From Paenibacillus silvisoli (GTDB taxonomy: Bacteria; Bacillota; Bacilli; Paenibacillales; Paenibacillaceae), in the NCBI RefSeq assembly GCF_030866765.1, contig NZ_CP133017.1, forward strand, positions 5,484,501-5,548,500: 64,000 nucleotides of DNA, read 5' to 3'. The notes below the pieces were generated by a model. That model was not told the origin of the DNA and ran no database searches. It saw only the letters and a program-made list of their open reading frames with translations. This document shows, piece by piece, positions 62,814 to 64,000 of this stretch (the stretch's first letter is position 1; every line of letters begins with the position of its first letter). The position numbers were made by a program, and so were the translations under genes.

Positions 62814-64000
62814 CTACTCGCCCAGCTCCAGCAGCCCCATCTCCAGGCATGCCGCCGCTGACAGCTTGCGAACGCCAGTCGTGAAGCGGATCTCTATTAG
62901 ATCTCTCCCCAAGGCGACCAGTTCACCGCCGCCGAAGACGCGATGCTTCAGCCGATCGCCCGGCTGCAGGCCAGCGTAGCTCTTCAGCGCATTCGGGTTC
63001 GGCGGAACGAACTGCTTCGCTCCATCCGTAATCGTGACCGTTCCCTCTGCTTTTCGCCGCTGAGAGGCAGCCATTGTGCCGCCGCTAGGGGAGCCAGACT
63101 TTCGTCGAGCGGCGTTTGCCTGCCCGCCGGGGCCTGGACCTGGGCCGCCCTCTTTGGCCGCGGCAACCGGTGCCTGTTCGCTGCCGGGCGGCTGCTGCAA
63201 ATAACGAACGGCCGTCACGAACTGGGACTCCTTGACCTCTTCCCCGTCGCGGTTTCCGTACGTGAGGAGCACCAGCTGCTCCTTGGCCCGCGTCATGCCG
63301 ACATAGAACAGCCGCACCGCCTCTTCCATCTCCGGCGAAACTTCGCCTTCGACCTTCTTCATATCGTCGTTGGACGGAATGATGCCATCGATTAGATCGA
63401 TCATATAGACGCGCTCGAACTCCAGCCCCTTCGCGCTGTGCAGCGTAGAGAACGTGACCGCGTTCGCGCGTTTGTTGCGCTTGGACGCCTTCATGACCGC
63501 CTCGAGATATTTGAGCCGGTTCGCGAAATCCTCCAGCGTTTCCAAACCGTCCGCGATATCTTCGAGCGTGTTCAATATGCCGATGAGATTTTCCTTGCGG
63601 AAGCCAAGCCGCTCGCACATCTTTTCCAGCGCTCGCTCGTAGCCGAGCTTGTACCGGATCGTTCGGATCGCCGATCGGGGAGCCGTCTCGCGCATCGTCG
63701 CGAACGTATCCTTGCAGTCGATGAGCTGCTTCGGCTGATAGTCCTGCAGGGGCACGTGGCTGATGAGATTGTCGAACACCGACTCGTTGTTTTTGATGCG
63801 GGCAAGCGCCGCCATTTGCGTTTTCGTAATGTAGCCGTTCATTTTCGTATGGATTTTCTCCAGCAGATCCGGCCGTTTGTCCGTGTACGCCATTCGCATG
63901 AAGTTCAGCACGTCCTCGAGAATCCAGTGGGAAAAGAACCGGTTGTCGCCGTCCTTCATATAGAACGGGATGCCGCGGCGGTCGAATTCGTTCATCAGCG
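62814..64000 (-). CDS. UvrD/PcrA-like ATP-dependent helicase, C-terminal part (5' end off window)
   Basis: About 395 C-terminal residues are visible; the gene begins beyond the right edge. Helicase motif V (VTFSTLHSAKGLEFERVYMIDL) and motif VI (EEAVRLFYVGMTRAKEQLVLL) of superfamily 1A are present. A Gly/Pro-rich linker (GGPGPGPGGQ) leads to a PcrA-type C-terminal domain (LQPGDRLKHRVFGGGELVALG). These enzymes unwind DNA in repair or replication restart. Whether it is PcrA itself or a second UvrD-like paralogue cannot be decided from this part. Confidence 0.9.
   Translation of the reverse strand, partial: LMNEFDRRGIPFYMKDGDNRFFSHWILEDVLNFMRMAYTDKRPDLLEKIHTKMNGYITKTQMAALARIKNNESVFDNLISHVPLQDYQPKQLIDCKDTFATMRETAPRSAIRTIRYKLGYERALEKMCERLGFRKENLIGILNTLEDIADGLETLEDFANRLKYLEAVMKASKRNKRANAVTFSTLHSAKGLEFERVYMIDLIDGIIPSNDDMKKVEGEVSPEMEEAVRLFYVGMTRAKEQLVLLTYGNRDGEEVKESQFVTAVRYLQQPPGSEQAPVAAAKEGGPGPGPGGQANAARRKSGSPSGGTMAASQRRKAEGTVTITDGAKQFVPPNPNALKSYAGLQPGDRLKHRVFGGGELVALGRDLIEIRFTTGVRKLSAAACLEMGLLELGE

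Noticed and set aside
1-64000. CRISPR array, defence island, prophage or transposon
   Set aside because: No regularly spaced repeat-spacer array, transposase, integrase or phage structural gene could be found; the repeats seen are short and intergenic or within yutD.

Overview
The window looks like chromosomal DNA of a spore-forming Firmicute of the Paenibacillaceae (Paenibacillus/Cohnella type). The basis is moderate-to-high GC, strong AGGAGG-type ribosome binding sites, frequent TTG/GTG starts, copper-amine-oxidase-type stalk domains on secreted proteins, sporulation genes (ylbJ, yunB), and a lipA-yutD / M23 peptidase / yunB / helicase neighbourhood that recalls the Bacillus yut-yun region. 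No rRNA, tRNA, CRISPR array, insertion sequence or prophage was found. About 60 protein genes are supported. The window cuts the aldo/keto reductase at its left edge and the UvrD-type helicase at its right edge.

Layout. 1-6.4 kb: an aldo/keto reductase, a B12-binding radical SAM protein, a stalked trypsin-like protease, and an AraC regulator divergent from a phytanoyl-CoA-dioxygenase-like oxygenase. 6.4-11.4 kb: 50/100-bp-spaced intergenic repeats, an RluA-type pseudouridine synthase, a WYL regulator, a metallo-beta-lactamase-fold hydrolase, a 755-bp gene-free stretch with a structured RNA candidate, and an ArsR-DUF2087 regulator plus a monooxygenase behind a palindromic operator. 11.5-20.6 kb: IMP dehydrogenase-like enzyme, CtpA-type protease, an aldo/keto reductase divergent from an AraC regulator, two HAD phosphatases, YeiH, and a secreted DUF3298-type protein. 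20.9-24.7 kb: a sulfate ABC importer operon. 24.9-34.9 kb: carbon and nucleotide metabolism (pgi, tkt, purU, ppnP), DNA repair (nfo), and a dehydrogenase fused to a PilZ domain. 34.9-45.3 kb: one ten-gene minus-strand Tad/Flp pilus operon with an FHA protein at its end and an attenuator-like hairpin in its leader. 45.6-52.9 kb: nitroreductase, ndk, pepF, small proteins, globin, ylbJ, nadK and an ABC exporter. 54.7-58.8 kb: a membrane sensor stub, a class A penicillin-binding protein, a response regulator and a histidine kinase, behind TTAAGA direct repeats. 58.8-64 kb: yutD with an Arg/Glu-rich repeat tail, lipA, an M23 peptidase, yunB and the helicase.

The most promising leads for something undescribed are: (1) the cell-envelope module at 54.66-58.76 kb, where a 95-residue protein matches the kinase's transmembrane sensor almost without gaps but has no kinase; (2) the dehydrogenase-PilZ fusion at 27.1-28.4 kb, which suggests a metabolic enzyme under cyclic-di-GMP control; (3) the unassigned structured RNA at about 9.94-10.29 kb; (4) the terminator-bearing leader of the Tad operon. 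Family assignments come from reading motifs. No database search was possible.
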